From positions 612,696 to 676,695 of the forward strand of contig NZ_KQ948992.1 of the NCBI RefSeq assembly GCF_001514265.1: DNA of 64,000 nt. Reading direction: 5' to 3'. The DNA is from Streptomyces resistomycificus (GTDB lineage Bacteria > Actinomycetota > Actinomycetes > Streptomycetales > Streptomycetaceae). The notes under the pieces were generated by a model, which was given only the letters and a program-made list of their open reading frames with translations, was not told the origin of the DNA and ran no database searches. The number at the start of each line of letters is the position of its first letter. Position 1 is the first letter of the stretch. This document shows positions 1 through 8,213 of the stretch, one piece after another. A program made the position numbers and the translations under genes.

Positions 1-422
1 ACGGCTGGCGCCTGGAGCGCGGCCCGATCACCCAGAAGTCGGTCACCCCGATGCGCTCCCACGTCCACGAGCCCATGCGGCACGGCCGCCTCTTCCTGGC
101 CGGGGACGCGGCCCACATCGTGCCGCCCACCGGCGCCAAGGGCCTCAACCTCGCCGTCGGGGACGTCGTCACCTTCGCCCGGGCCCTGACGCACGAGCGG
201 CAGACCGGTTCGGCGGAACTGCTCGACGCGTACTCGCCGACCTGTCTGCGCCGCGTCTGGCAGGCCGAGCGCTTCTCCTACGACATGACGACCCTGCTGC
301 ACCGCGCCCCCGACGCCACCCCCTTCGAGGACCGCCTCCGGCTGGCCCGGCTGGAGCGGCTGGCGTCCTCCCGGGCCGCCGAGACCGAGCTCGCCGAGGC
401 GTACACGGGGTTCCCGTTCTGA
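1..422 (+). CDS. pobA: 4-hydroxybenzoate 3-monooxygenase, C-terminal part (cut by window edge)
   Basis: This flavoprotein hydroxylates 4-hydroxybenzoate to protocatechuate with NAD(P)H and O2, feeding the beta-ketoadipate pathway. The frame is open from base 3, so only the last ~139 residues are present. The visible part has the PobA-type stretch KSVTPMRSHVHEPM and then the second FAD-binding motif GRLFLAGDAAHIVPPTGAKG (the GD motif that binds the ribityl and pyrophosphate). It ends with a helical C-terminus typical of class A flavin hydroxylases. A small perfect inverted repeat (CGTGTT-GCGG-AACACG, 461-476) lies 40 bases downstream and may aid termination. Other class A hydroxylases are possible, but the text around the GD motif is PobA-like. 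Confidence 0.85.
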   Translation, partial: GWRLERGPITQKSVTPMRSHVHEPMRHGRLFLAGDAAHIVPPTGAKGLNLAVGDVVTFARALTHERQTGSAELLDAYSPTCLRRVWQAERFSYDMTTLLHRAPDATPFEDRLRLARLERLASSRAAETELAEAYTGFPF

Positions 423-572
423 GCCGCCCCTCCGTGGCCGGGAATCGCCGGGCCGCGTAGCGTGTTGCGGAACACGACGAGGGAAAGATCCTCCCCAAGC
501 ACTAGGGTCATTCCTTTGCCTACCTATTACTCTTGAGCCAAGGCCCACACAGGGTGGCCATGGAGGAGTGAA

Positions 573-1469
573 ATGAGGAGCAGCAACCCGGTCTTCTCGC
601 GACGGGGGTTCAGCCGCGACAACGGCTACGCGGGCTTCAACACCGCGCCGCAGGCCGGGGGCGCCGCTGTAGGCACGCAGGCCAACCCGTACGCGCAGCC
701 GCAGGCCGGCAACCCGTACGCGCAGAACCCTTACGCGCAGCAGGACCTACAGCAGGGCGCACCGCCCCAGGCCCCGGTCACCACCGGCCGGATGACGATC
801 GACGACGTCATCCTGCGCACCGGCACCACGCTCGGCGTCCTGATCGTCACGGCCGCGCTCGCCTGGGCGCTGCTGCCGGTCGACGACGCGAACATCGGCC
901 GGTCCTACGGCATCGGTATCGGTGCCGCGCTGATCGGCATGGTCCTGGCCTTCGTACAGTCCTTCAAGCGCAAGGCCTCGCCCGCGCTGATCCTGACGTA
1001 CGCGGCCTTCGAGGGCGTCTTCCTCGGCGTCCTGTCCAACATCGTCGACAGCCGCATCGCCGACGGCGCGGCCATGCAGGCCGTCATCGGCACCATGGCG
1101 GTCTTCGCCGGTGTGCTGGTGGCGTACAAGGCCGGCTGGATCCGCGTCAACCGCCGGTTCTACGGCTTCGTGATGGCGGCCGCGCTCGGCTTCGTCCTGC
1201 TGATGATGGTGAACCTGCTGTTCGCCGTCTTCGGCGGCGGTGACGGCCTCGGCTTCCGCAGCGGCCCGCTCGGCGTCATCTTCGGCGTCGTCGGCATCCT
1301 GCTCGGCGCCTGCTTCCTCGCCCTGGACTTCAAGCAGGTCGAGGACGGCGTCGCGTACGGCGCGCCCCGCGAGGAGGCGTGGCTGGCGGCCTTCGGGCTG
1401 ACGCTGACGCTGGTGTGGATCTACATGGAGTTCCTGAGGATCATCGCGATCCTCAACAGCAGCGACTGA
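573..1469 (+). CDS. Bax inhibitor-1/YccA family membrane protein
   Basis: A 298-residue integral membrane protein of the BI-1/TMBIM superfamily. These are seven-helix proteins linked to ion leak and stress tolerance; the bacterial role is poorly defined. Residues ~1-70 are a hydrophilic tail with repeated NPYAQ units (three close copies) that probably sits in the cytoplasm. From about residue 85 there is a run of hydrophobic segments, among them the LGVLIVTAALAWALL and GFVLLMMVNLLFAVF regions. The C-terminal part, GACFLALDFKQVEDGVAYG followed by the WIYMEFLRIIAIL helix, is characteristic of the family. The ATG is preceded by a good GGAGG-type ribosome site at ~561-566. The gene is monocistronic, with a strong terminator just downstream. 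Confidence 0.88.
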   Translation: MRSSNPVFSRRGFSRDNGYAGFNTAPQAGGAAVGTQANPYAQPQAGNPYAQNPYAQQDLQQGAPPQAPVTTGRMTIDDVILRTGTTLGVLIVTAALAWALLPVDDANIGRSYGIGIGAALIGMVLAFVQSFKRKASPALILTYAAFEGVFLGVLSNIVDSRIADGAAMQAVIGTMAVFAGVLVAYKAGWIRVNRRFYGFVMAAALGFVLLMMVNLLFAVFGGGDGLGFRSGPLGVIFGVVGILLGACFLALDFKQVEDGVAYGAPREEAWLAAFGLTLTLVWIYMEFLRIIAILNSSD

Positions 1470-1488
1470 CACCCGCCGCGGTAGTCGC

Positions 1489-1522
1489 GAAGGGGCCCCG
1501 GGTCACGACCCGGGGCCCCTTC
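1489..1522. terminator. Strong hairpin terminator between convergent genes
   Basis: A perfect 15-bp inverted repeat (GAAGGGGCCCCGGGT / ACCCGGGGCCCCTTC) with a CACG loop. It lies 20 bases after the BI-1-like gene and 20 bases before the stop of the convergent DUF4287 gene, so it can serve both strands. Confidence 0.85.
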
Positions 1523-1541
1523 GTCGTGTCGTGGTGCGCGC

Positions 1542-1772
1542 CTAGGCGAATTTGCGCGCCGCCCTCCTCAGGTCGTACTCGTGGATGATCGCCTTCGCGT
1601 GGCCGTACGCGAGGTTGTGTTCGTGGCGGAGCCAGCTGACCTTCTCCTCGAAGCGGAAGAGTGAGGGGCCTTCTTCGACGGTGCGGAGCCAGTCGGAGAC
1701 TTCACGACCGGTGCAGTGGGGGATACGGGCGAGCATGTTGCGGTGGGTCTCCTCGGAGAGGACGTGGGACAT
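1542..1772 (-). CDS. DUF4287 domain protein (small, uncharacterised)
   Basis: A 76-residue protein that is essentially one DUF4287 domain. It contains the recognisable segments LSEETHRNMLARIPHCTGR, WLRTVEEGPS and HNLAYGHAKAIIHEYDLRRA. Function is unknown; the family is widespread in actinobacteria, and some annotations place it near DUF5655 proteins. The open frame continues upstream to 1979, but the domain begins at the ATG chosen here (1772) and the upstream part has no family character. It is convergent with the BI-1-like gene and divergent from the gene at 1877. Confidence 0.75.
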   Translation of the reverse strand: MSHVLSEETHRNMLARIPHCTGREVSDWLRTVEEGPSLFRFEEKVSWLRHEHNLAYGHAKAIIHEYDLRRAARKFA

Positions 1773-1839
1773 CGGCGCCTCCGGACGCAAAAGGGATGTA
1801 AGCCGGTCCTTCAGGTCACCGTGCCTGAGCGTTCGCCCG

Positions 1840-1870
1840 TTGGCAACAGTCTCGGTGCGACGCGTAGGCT
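1840..1870 (+). promoter_or_regulatory. Probable promoter of a leaderless gene
   Basis: TTGGCA (1840-1845), a 19-base spacer, then TAGGCT (1865-1870). The GTG start of the downstream gene follows the -10 element by only six bases and has no ribosome site, which fits leaderless transcription. Confidence 0.5.
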
Positions 1871-1876
1871 CGCGCC

Positions 1877-2188
1877 GTGGTGGATACGACGCGTCTGACC
1901 CAAGCGGTGGATCACTTTGCCGATCGTCTTCGGGCGGCGCCGCAGAGCCGGTTGCAACGAGGGGCCGCCGCCGAGGCACTGGGGCTGGCGAGGGAGTTCG
2001 CCCGCAGGACCCAGCTCGTGGAGGCGCCGGAGGCCGAACCCCGTCAGATGCCGGACGCCGGGATGTTCGCCGCGGCCGACCAGATCACCGTGGCCGTGCA
2101 CGACCTGGCCCTCGTCCTCACGGACGAGGGCCAGGTCGACGAAGCGGTGCAGCTGGTGGAGGAGGCGCAGAAGCGGGCCGGTGTGTGA
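1877..2188 (+). CDS. Conserved hypothetical protein, 103 aa
   Basis: A small acidic, helix-rich soluble protein with no signal peptide or membrane segment. The C-terminal ~40 residues (ITVAVHDLALVLTDEG then VDEAVQLVEEAQKRAGV) look like a TPR-like helical pair, but no family could be assigned with confidence. Coding character is good: codons are strongly GC3-biased from the GTG at 1877 to the stop. It appears leaderless. The minus-strand gene that follows ends 25 bases beyond this stop. Confidence 0.65.
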   Translation: MVDTTRLTQAVDHFADRLRAAPQSRLQRGAAAEALGLAREFARRTQLVEAPEAEPRQMPDAGMFAAADQITVAVHDLALVLTDEGQVDEAVQLVEEAQKRAGV

Positions 2189-2213
2189 CCCGCCGGGCCC
2201 GGCCTGACGAACC

Positions 2214-3005
2214 CTAGAGGGACGCGATGACCCGGTCCGCCAGGATGTAGACGTTCTCCTCGCCGCACGCGAAGGTCAGCGTGTAGGCGCCGGAGATGCC
2301 CGAACCGCCCAGCAGGGTCGGGGTCTCGCCGGCGTTCAGGGCCGCGGCCAGGCGCTCCGCGGTCTCCCGGTGGCCGGGCGTCATGCACAGGGTGGTGCCG
2401 TCGGCGAAGACGTAGACGTCCAGGGTGCCGAGCGGCCCCGGGCGGACGTCGGCCAGCTCGACCTGGGACGCGGCCAGTTCCTCCAGCGTGGCGACCGTGC
2501 GCTCGTGGTCGTTCACGACGGGTGACGCGACCGGTACGAAGTCCGGGTGCGAGGGGTGGCGGCGGCGGGCCGCGGCCAGCTCGGCGGACTCCCCGGCGAA
2601 CTCGTCGGCGTCCACGCCGGACTCGGTGACCGGCTCCAGCGGCTCCAGGCCCACGAAATCGGCCTGCCGGGGCAGGAACAGCTCGCTGTCGGGCAGACCC
2701 AGCAGCGAGGGCGCGTCGGAGGCGTCACGCGCCTCCTGGGCGGCCCAGAAGGCCCGCGCCTCGGCGAGCTCGCGCTCCCGTTCCTCGGCCAGGGCCTCGG
2801 AGACGGCGGCGCGTATCTCGTCGACGTCGGCCGAGTGGCGGGCGGCCGGCACGAGACCCCGCGCGGCGGTGGCGTTGCCCTCGGCGATCTCGGCGTGCAG
2901 GGCGGCGACCTGTCGGCGCAGCACCATGAGGGTGCGCAGGACGGCGACGCCCACGGCGCCCGTGGCGGCCGTGGTGACCAACAAGGCGATCGGCATGGCG
3001 CTCAC
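2214..3005 (-). CDS. Membrane-anchored hypothetical protein, 263 aa
   Basis: An N-terminal transmembrane helix (about residues 4-26, IALLVTTAATGAVGVAVLRT) is followed by a short heptad-like stretch (LRRQVAALHAEIAEGN), a charged middle region, and a folded C-terminal part containing LDVYVFADGTTLCMTPGHRE. There are no catalytic motifs I recognise. The layout suggests a single-pass protein with a cytoplasmic domain. The GTG start at 3005 has GGGAG seven bases upstream. The 273 bases between it and the thiolase hold a terminator and this gene's promoter region. Confidence 0.65.
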   Translation of the reverse strand: MSAMPIALLVTTAATGAVGVAVLRTLMVLRRQVAALHAEIAEGNATAARGLVPAARHSADVDEIRAAVSEALAEERERELAEARAFWAAQEARDASDAPSLLGLPDSELFLPRQADFVGLEPLEPVTESGVDADEFAGESAELAAARRRHPSHPDFVPVASPVVNDHERTVATLEELAASQVELADVRPGPLGTLDVYVFADGTTLCMTPGHRETAERLAAALNAGETPTLLGGSGISGAYTLTFACGEENVYILADRVIASL

Positions 3006-3201
3006 TGACGTACTCCCGGTTCAAAGTCGACCCCCGACTTCCTACATCAGCTTGAAGGGCGGACTATCCCGCTGTCAGTGCGTAACGTCACGAATCGGAC
3101 AGGGCTTTGGGCTCGGGGGTACCTGCTGAACTGTCCTGACCTGCGTGAATCCCTTCCCGGAGGGAGATAGGTCACATCCTGGGGGAGATTGGATCACAAA
3201 A

Positions 3202-3238
3202 CGGCCCGGAACCCAGGCGGTTCAAGGGTTCCGGGCCG
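3202..3238 (-). terminator. Hairpin terminator of the thiolase gene
   Basis: A 13-bp perfect inverted repeat (CGGCCCGGAACCC / GGGTTCCGGGCCG) with an 11-base loop. It lies 40 bases past the thiolase stop codon. Confidence 0.75.
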
Positions 3239-3278
3239 ATGTATGACTCTGGGTTCCCGTACGGCTACGGGAGGTTGG

Positions 3279-4496
3279 TCAGCTCAGCCGCTCGATGACC
3301 ATCGCCATGCCCTGGCCGCCGCCGACGCACATCGTCTCCAGTCCGAACTGCTTGTCGTGGAACTGGAGGGAGTTGATGAGCGTGCCGGTGATACGGGCGC
3401 CGGTCATGCCGAAGGGGTGGCCGACGGCGATGGCGCCGCCGTTGACGTTCAGCCTGTCGAGGTCGATGCCGAGTTCGCGGTAGGAGGGGATCACCTGGGC
3501 GGCGAACGCCTCGTTGATCTCGACCAGGTCGATGTCGTCGATGGTCAGGCCGGCCCGGCGCAGGGCCTGCTGGGACGCCTCGACCGGGCCGAGGCCCATG
3601 ATCTCGGGGGAGAGTCCGGAGACGCCGGTCGACACGATGCGGGCCAGGGGCGTGAGGCCGAGCTCGCGCGCCTTCGTGTCGCTCATGACGACGACCGCGG
3701 CGGCGCCGTCGTTCAGCGGGCAGCAGTTGGCGGCGGTGACCAGGCCGTCGGGGCGGAAGACCGGCTTGAGGCCCGCCACGCCCTCCAGGGTGACGCCGGC
3801 GCGCGGGCCGTCGTCCTTGGAGACGACCGTGCCGTCCGGGAGGGTGACCGGGGTGATCTCGCGCTCCCAGAAGCCGTTCTTGAGGGCTTCCTCGGCGAGG
3901 TTCTGGGAGCGGACGCCGAACTCGTCCATGTCCTGGCGGGTGATGCCCTTGGCGCGGGCGAGGTTCTCGGCGGTCTGCCCCATCAAGATGTACGCGTCGG
4001 GGATGAGCCCGTCCTCGCGCGGGTCGTGCCAGGTGGTGCCCTCCTGCGCGGCGACGGCGACGGTACGGGCCTCGGCCTCGGCGAACAGCGGGTTGTGCGT
4101 GCCCGGCATGTCGGAGGTGCCGTTGCCGTAGCGGGAGACCGTCTCGACACCGGCCGAGATGAAGACGTCGCCCTCGCCGGCCTTGATGGCGTGCAGGGCC
4201 ATGCGGCTCGTCTGCAGCGAGGAGGAACAGTAACGGGTGATCGTGCAGCCGGGCAGGTGGTCCATGCCCATCTGTACGGCGACGATCCTGCCGAGGTTGT
4301 GGCCCTGCTCGCCGCCGGGCAGACCGCAGCCGAGCATCAGATCGTCGATGTCCCTCGGGTCCAGCTCGGGGACCTTGGCGAGGGCCGCCTGGATGATCGT
4401 GGCGGTCAGGTCGTCCGGGCGCAGGTCCTTGAGGGAGCCCTTGCCGGCGCGGCCGATGGGGGAGCGGGCGGTCGAGACGATCACGGCTTCGGGCAT
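3279..4496 (-). CDS. Acetyl-CoA C-acyltransferase (thiolase)
   Basis: A 405-residue thiolase of the FadA/AtoB superfamily. It either condenses two acetyl-CoA or cleaves 3-ketoacyl-CoA in fatty-acid oxidation. The nucleophilic Cys is at about residue 90 in RYCSSSLQ, the catalytic His is in NVNGGAIAVGHPFGMTGAR, and the second catalytic Cys is in the terminal CVGGGQGMAMVIERL. Length is normal. A TTG at 4511 in the same frame has no ribosome site, whereas the ATG at 4496 has GGAG five bases upstream, so the latter is used. Transcribed alone; the SGNH gene ends ~98 bases upstream on the same strand. Biosynthetic versus degradative role cannot be told from sequence. Confidence 0.92.
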   Translation of the reverse strand: MPEAVIVSTARSPIGRAGKGSLKDLRPDDLTATIIQAALAKVPELDPRDIDDLMLGCGLPGGEQGHNLGRIVAVQMGMDHLPGCTITRYCSSSLQTSRMALHAIKAGEGDVFISAGVETVSRYGNGTSDMPGTHNPLFAEAEARTVAVAAQEGTTWHDPREDGLIPDAYILMGQTAENLARAKGITRQDMDEFGVRSQNLAEEALKNGFWEREITPVTLPDGTVVSKDDGPRAGVTLEGVAGLKPVFRPDGLVTAANCCPLNDGAAAVVVMSDTKARELGLTPLARIVSTGVSGLSPEIMGLGPVEASQQALRRAGLTIDDIDLVEINEAFAAQVIPSYRELGIDLDRLNVNGGAIAVGHPFGMTGARITGTLINSLQFHDKQFGLETMCVGGGQGMAMVIERLS

Positions 4497-4593
4497 CACG
4501 GCTCCAGACAAGAGGCGGCACGGCTGTCTGGGAAGTTACCCGTACGTATGGTCAGGGTCACGCCTTGGGCGGTGTGACCCTGACCGCAATTTA

Positions 4594-5619
4594 CTAAGCG
4601 CTTGCTTGGGTCTCCGGTTCGGTCGCGGCGACCCGCCGCCGTCGACGCCGCTTGAGCAGTGCCCACCGCCCCTTCGGGCCGGTCGACACGGCCGCGACCT
4701 CCGTGCCGGCCTCCGACGCCGCCTCCGCGGCGGCCCGCGCGACCGGCAGGAAGCCCTCCCGGCGGGAGGCGTCCGGGCGCTCCTCGTCGGCCGGCCACAG
4801 ACCCAGCGCCGCGCACACCGACGGCAGCACGGCCATCGCCGCGGTGGCGTAGCCCTCGGCCGAGGGGTGGTAGTTGTCCGGGCCGAACAGTTCGCGCGGG
4901 TTCGCCGCGAACTCGGGGCCCAGCAGGTCGCCCAGCGAGACCGTCCGGCCGCCCTGCTCGACGACGCCGATCGTCTGGGCGGCGGCCAGTTGGCGGGAGG
5001 CCCGGCGGGCCAGCCAGCGCAGCGGCTGCTGCACGGGCTCGATCGTGCCCAGGTCGGGACAGGTGCCGACCACCACCTCCGCGCCGGCCGTACGCAGCCG
5101 TCGTACCGCCGCCGCCAGATGACGTACCGAACGGGTCGGCGGCATCCGGTGGGTCACGTCGTTCGCGCCGATCATGATCACGCAGACGTCGGGGATCCGG
5201 TCCGGGTCCGCCACGGTCAGGGCCACCTGACGGTCCAGGTCGTCGGACTGGGCCCCCGGGGAGGCGACGTTACGCAGTTCCACCGGGCGTTCCGCCACCG
5301 CCGCCAGCCCCGACGCCAGCAGCGCGCCGGGCGTCTGCCCGCCCCGGTGGACGCCCTGGCCGGCGGCCGTGGAGTCGCCCAGCATCACCAGACGCAGGGG
5401 CGGTTCCCCGGGGACCGTGTAGGAACTGCCGTACCGGCCGTTCGCCTGCGGGACGTGCGGTCTCGCCCCGTTGCCGTTGCCCACCTGGCGCCTGGCGAGC
5501 CGCACCTCCGCCAGGAGCAGACCCATGGCCGCCGCGCCGACCAGACCGATACCACCGCCGCCGTACGCGGCACCGGCCGCGATCCGCCGGGCCACCCGCG
5601 CCCTCGACATGCTCGTCAT
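4594..5619 (-). CDS. Membrane-anchored SGNH/GDSL-family hydrolase
   Basis: A 341-residue esterase/lipase-like protein. A basic N-terminus and a hydrophobic helix (about residues 15-37) form a signal anchor, so the catalytic domain should face outward. Block I is VMLGDSTAAGQG with the nucleophilic Ser near residue 83. Block III is MIGANDVTH, supplying the oxyanion Asn. The catalytic Asp-His lies in the late DNYHPSAEGYA motif. A ~70-residue basic C-terminal tail follows the fold. The substrate is unknown. The longer open frame is rejected because the ATG at 5619 has an AGGAGGT ribosome site at the right distance. Confidence 0.85.
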   Translation of the reverse strand: MTSMSRARVARRIAAGAAYGGGGIGLVGAAAMGLLLAEVRLARRQVGNGNGARPHVPQANGRYGSSYTVPGEPPLRLVMLGDSTAAGQGVHRGGQTPGALLASGLAAVAERPVELRNVASPGAQSDDLDRQVALTVADPDRIPDVCVIMIGANDVTHRMPPTRSVRHLAAAVRRLRTAGAEVVVGTCPDLGTIEPVQQPLRWLARRASRQLAAAQTIGVVEQGGRTVSLGDLLGPEFAANPRELFGPDNYHPSAEGYATAAMAVLPSVCAALGLWPADEERPDASRREGFLPVARAAAEAASEAGTEVAAVSTGPKGRWALLKRRRRRRVAATEPETQASA

Positions 5620-5778
5620 GCGTCGCCGCCACCTCCTCGTGTCCGTACATCCACTCCTTGCCCCGTACGGACCGTCGCCCAATCTCGACGGTGAGTGAAC
5701 GCCCGTCACGGATCGCAGTAAGGCCATAGGCTGGCTCCACCATCACGACCATTTCTTTTGCGGCATCCGGAGACAACG

Positions 5779-7167
5779 GTGCAATTCCACGACTCGATGA
5801 TCAGCCTCGTCGGCAACACCCCGCTGCTGAGGCTCAACAGCGTGACCAAGGGCATTCGGGCGACCGTCCTGGCCAAGGTGGAGTACTTCAACCCGGGCGG
5901 ATCGGTGAAGGACCGCATCGCCCTGCGCATGATCGAGGCCGCGGAGGAGAGCGGTGCGCTCAAGCCCGGCGGCACCATCGTCGAGCCGACCAGCGGAAAC
6001 ACCGGCGTCGGACTCGCGATCGTGGCCCAGCAGAAGGGCTACAAGTGCATCTTCGTGTGCCCCGACAAGGTGAGCACCGACAAGATCAACGTGCTGCGGG
6101 CGTACGGCGCCGAGGTCGTCGTCTGCCCGACCGCGGTGGACCCCGAGCACCCCGACTCCTACTACAACGTCTCCGACCGGCTGGTCCGCGAGACGCCGGG
6201 AGCGTGGAAGCCGGACCAGTACTCCAACCCGAACAACCCGCTCTCCCACTACCACTCGACCGGCCCTGAGCTGTGGGAGCAGACGGAGGGGCGGATCACC
6301 CACTTCGTGGCGGGCGTGGGCACCGGCGGCACCATCTCCGGGACCGGGCGCTACCTGAAGGACGCGAGTGACGGCCGGGTGCAGGTCGTCGGCGCGGACC
6401 CCGAGGGCTCCGTCTACTCGGGCGGCTCGGGACGGCCGTACCTCGTCGAGGGCGTCGGTGAGGACTTCTGGCCCACCGCGTACGACCGGACCGTCGCCGA
6501 CGAGATCGTGCCGGTGTCGGACAAGGACTCCTTCCAGATGACCCGTCGGCTGGCCAAGGAGGAGGGTCTCCTGGTGGGCGGCTCCTGCGGGATGGCCGTC
6601 GTCGCCGCGCTGAAGGTCGCCGAGCGGCTCGGCGAGGACGACGTGGTGGTCGTGCTGCTGCCGGACAGCGGGCGCGGCTACCTCAGCAAGATCTTCAACG
6701 ACGAGTGGATGGCCGACTACGGCTTCCTGGAGGACGAGGGCCCCAGCGCCCGCGTCGCCGACGTCCTCAACGACAAGGTGCACGGCGCCATCCCGTCCCT
6801 CGTGCACATGCACCCGGACGAGACCGTCGGCCAGGCCATCGAGGTGCTGCGCGAGTACGGCGTCTCGCAGATGCCGATCGTCAAGCCCGGCGCCGGCCAC
6901 CCGGACGTGATGGCCGCCGAGGTCGTCGGCTCCGTGGTCGAACGCGAGCTGCTGGACGCCCTGTTCACCCAGCGGGCCTCGCTGGAGGACCCGCTGGAGA
7001 AGCACATGTCCGCCCCGCTGCCCCAGGTGGGTTCCGGCGAGCCGGTCGGTGACCTGATGTCCGTACTGGGCACGGCCGACGCGGCGATCGTCCTCGTCGA
7101 GGGCAAGCCCACCGGTGTGGTCAGCCGGCAGGACCTGCTGGCCTTCCTCGCCAAGGGCGGGAAGTAG
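5779..7167 (+). CDS. Cystathionine beta-synthase with CBS-domain pair
   Basis: A PLP enzyme that condenses serine and homocysteine to cystathionine (reverse transsulfuration). The fold-type II catalytic domain occupies residues ~1-320. It has the PLP lysine at about 44 in NPGGSVKDRI, the substrate loop TSGNTGVGLA, the phosphate loop GTGGTISGTGRY and GGSCGMA. Two CBS domains follow (from ~335: VADVLNDKV, and DLMSVLGTADAAIVLVEG near the end), as in eukaryotic CBS and unlike O-acetylserine sulfhydrylases. The open frame runs up to a TTG at 5758, but the GTG at 5779 is preceded by GGAGA and begins at the family's usual N-terminus. A TAGGCT -10-like element lies at 5727-5732. Divergent from the SGNH gene. 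Confidence 0.92.
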   Translation: MQFHDSMISLVGNTPLLRLNSVTKGIRATVLAKVEYFNPGGSVKDRIALRMIEAAEESGALKPGGTIVEPTSGNTGVGLAIVAQQKGYKCIFVCPDKVSTDKINVLRAYGAEVVVCPTAVDPEHPDSYYNVSDRLVRETPGAWKPDQYSNPNNPLSHYHSTGPELWEQTEGRITHFVAGVGTGGTISGTGRYLKDASDGRVQVVGADPEGSVYSGGSGRPYLVEGVGEDFWPTAYDRTVADEIVPVSDKDSFQMTRRLAKEEGLLVGGSCGMAVVAALKVAERLGEDDVVVVLLPDSGRGYLSKIFNDEWMADYGFLEDEGPSARVADVLNDKVHGAIPSLVHMHPDETVGQAIEVLREYGVSQMPIVKPGAGHPDVMAAEVVGSVVERELLDALFTQRASLEDPLEKHMSAPLPQVGSGEPVGDLMSVLGTADAAIVLVEGKPTGVVSRQDLLAFLAKGGK

Positions 7168-7562
7168 CGGGAAACGTCCGGTGAACCGCCGGTGTCCACG
7201 GGGAACTTGCGGTTCTCCGGGCCGAAGGGCGGACTTCGCGGAAGTGGTACGAGCGTGTCACGTCCGCGCAGCACGCGCTTAACACGGGTCCGGCACATTA
7301 GTGGGTGTCGGCAGGGCGGGAGCGGCTCCCCGCTCCGGCCGGCAACCGAACGGCGTCACGGACAACCGGAGCGGCTCCCGGACCTCCATCGACGCCACGG
7401 ACGCGCAAGCCCGGCCTGACCGGCCCGCGTCCCTCGCGGGGACCGCCGTCGTCCCGCCCCCCGGTAACGGGGGTGCGGCGGTCCCCGCGACAACTCCTGT
7501 GGCAGTCCCGCACCTCACGTGAGTGACGCCCAATTCCCCCGCGAAGCCCGGCCGTTTCGCGG
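7168..7562. other. Intergenic region with nested hairpin (7435-7489)
   Basis: There is no convincing gene here: short frames exist in several phases but lack ribosome sites and the usual GC3 pattern. The main structure is a 14-bp perfect inverted repeat (CGCGGGGACCGCCG at 7435-7448 with its complement at 7476-7489). It encloses a second stem, CCCCCG-GTAA-CGGGGG (7458-7473). It lies downstream of both convergent genes (CBS and the 7563-8000 gene), so it is best read as a bidirectional terminator. GC-rich smaller repeats around GGAGCGGCTCC occur at ~7320-7380. Confidence 0.55.
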
Positions 7563-8000
7563 TCAGTCCTCCCAGTCACCGTCCTGGGACGATTTCCGCG
7601 GCCGCGCCCTGAAGAGCCCAGGGTTGGTGCGGGCGGCCTGGACGGCGTTGACGCCGACGATGCCGATCCAGGCCACGATCAGGCCCGGCAGATGGCCGAC
7701 ACCGCCGCCGATCGCGGACAGCGGGATCGCCAGCACCAGCGAGACGATGCCGAACCCGAAGCGCTCGCCCCAGGAGTCGGTGGCCTTCGGCGACCGGGAG
7801 CCCCGGGCCGCCACCATCTGCTGCTCGGCGAGATGCCTGCGCAGCCGGCGCTCCACCGCGCCGTCGATGCGCTGGTCGACCTTCTCCAGGAACGAGTCGA
7901 CCAGCGCGGACTCGTACTCCACGCCCAGCTCCCTGCGTGCCTGCAGGGTGGCGTCGAGTTCCTTCTTGAGTTCGGTGTCCCGCGCGTCCATTCCGGTCAT
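7563..8000 (-). CDS. Small membrane protein with charged N-terminal half, 145 aa
   Basis: Residues ~1-70 are charged and probably coiled (ELKKELDATLQARRELG, VDSFLEKVDQRIDGAVERR). They are followed by two hydrophobic helices separated by a short glycine-rich turn (GIVSLVLAIPLSAIGGG and LPGLIVAWIGIVGVNAVQAA) and a basic tail. Conserved in streptomycetes as far as I recall, with no assigned function. Two ATG codons (8000 and 7991) are possible; GAGG sits four bases before 8000, so that one is given. Divergent from the RpiR regulator. Confidence 0.7.
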   Translation of the reverse strand: MTGMDARDTELKKELDATLQARRELGVEYESALVDSFLEKVDQRIDGAVERRLRRHLAEQQMVAARGSRSPKATDSWGERFGFGIVSLVLAIPLSAIGGGVGHLPGLIVAWIGIVGVNAVQAARTNPGLFRARPRKSSQDGDWED

Positions 8001-8213
8001 GCGCCTCACGGTAGGCAGCCGCGAAGCCGGCCGCACTGGGGTTAGCCCCCCTGTTCGGACGGGGGTGTCCAACAGGGCTTCGCTCAGGAGATGTCCTTGC
8101 CCGGCTGTATAACGACATGCAGAGTTCTCGGCATCTGAATAGGTTGGACGAGCGGGTTGCCGGGAGCTCGCGGTGGGCCGGGTGCGGCAGCTGATCTGGA
8201 GGGGGAGCGAGGC

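Noticed and set aside
3189..4577. 462-codon rightward frame opposite the thiolase
   Set aside because: The thiolase on the other strand has every family motif. The antisense frame has no homology features and the low-complexity composition typical of GC-rich shadows.
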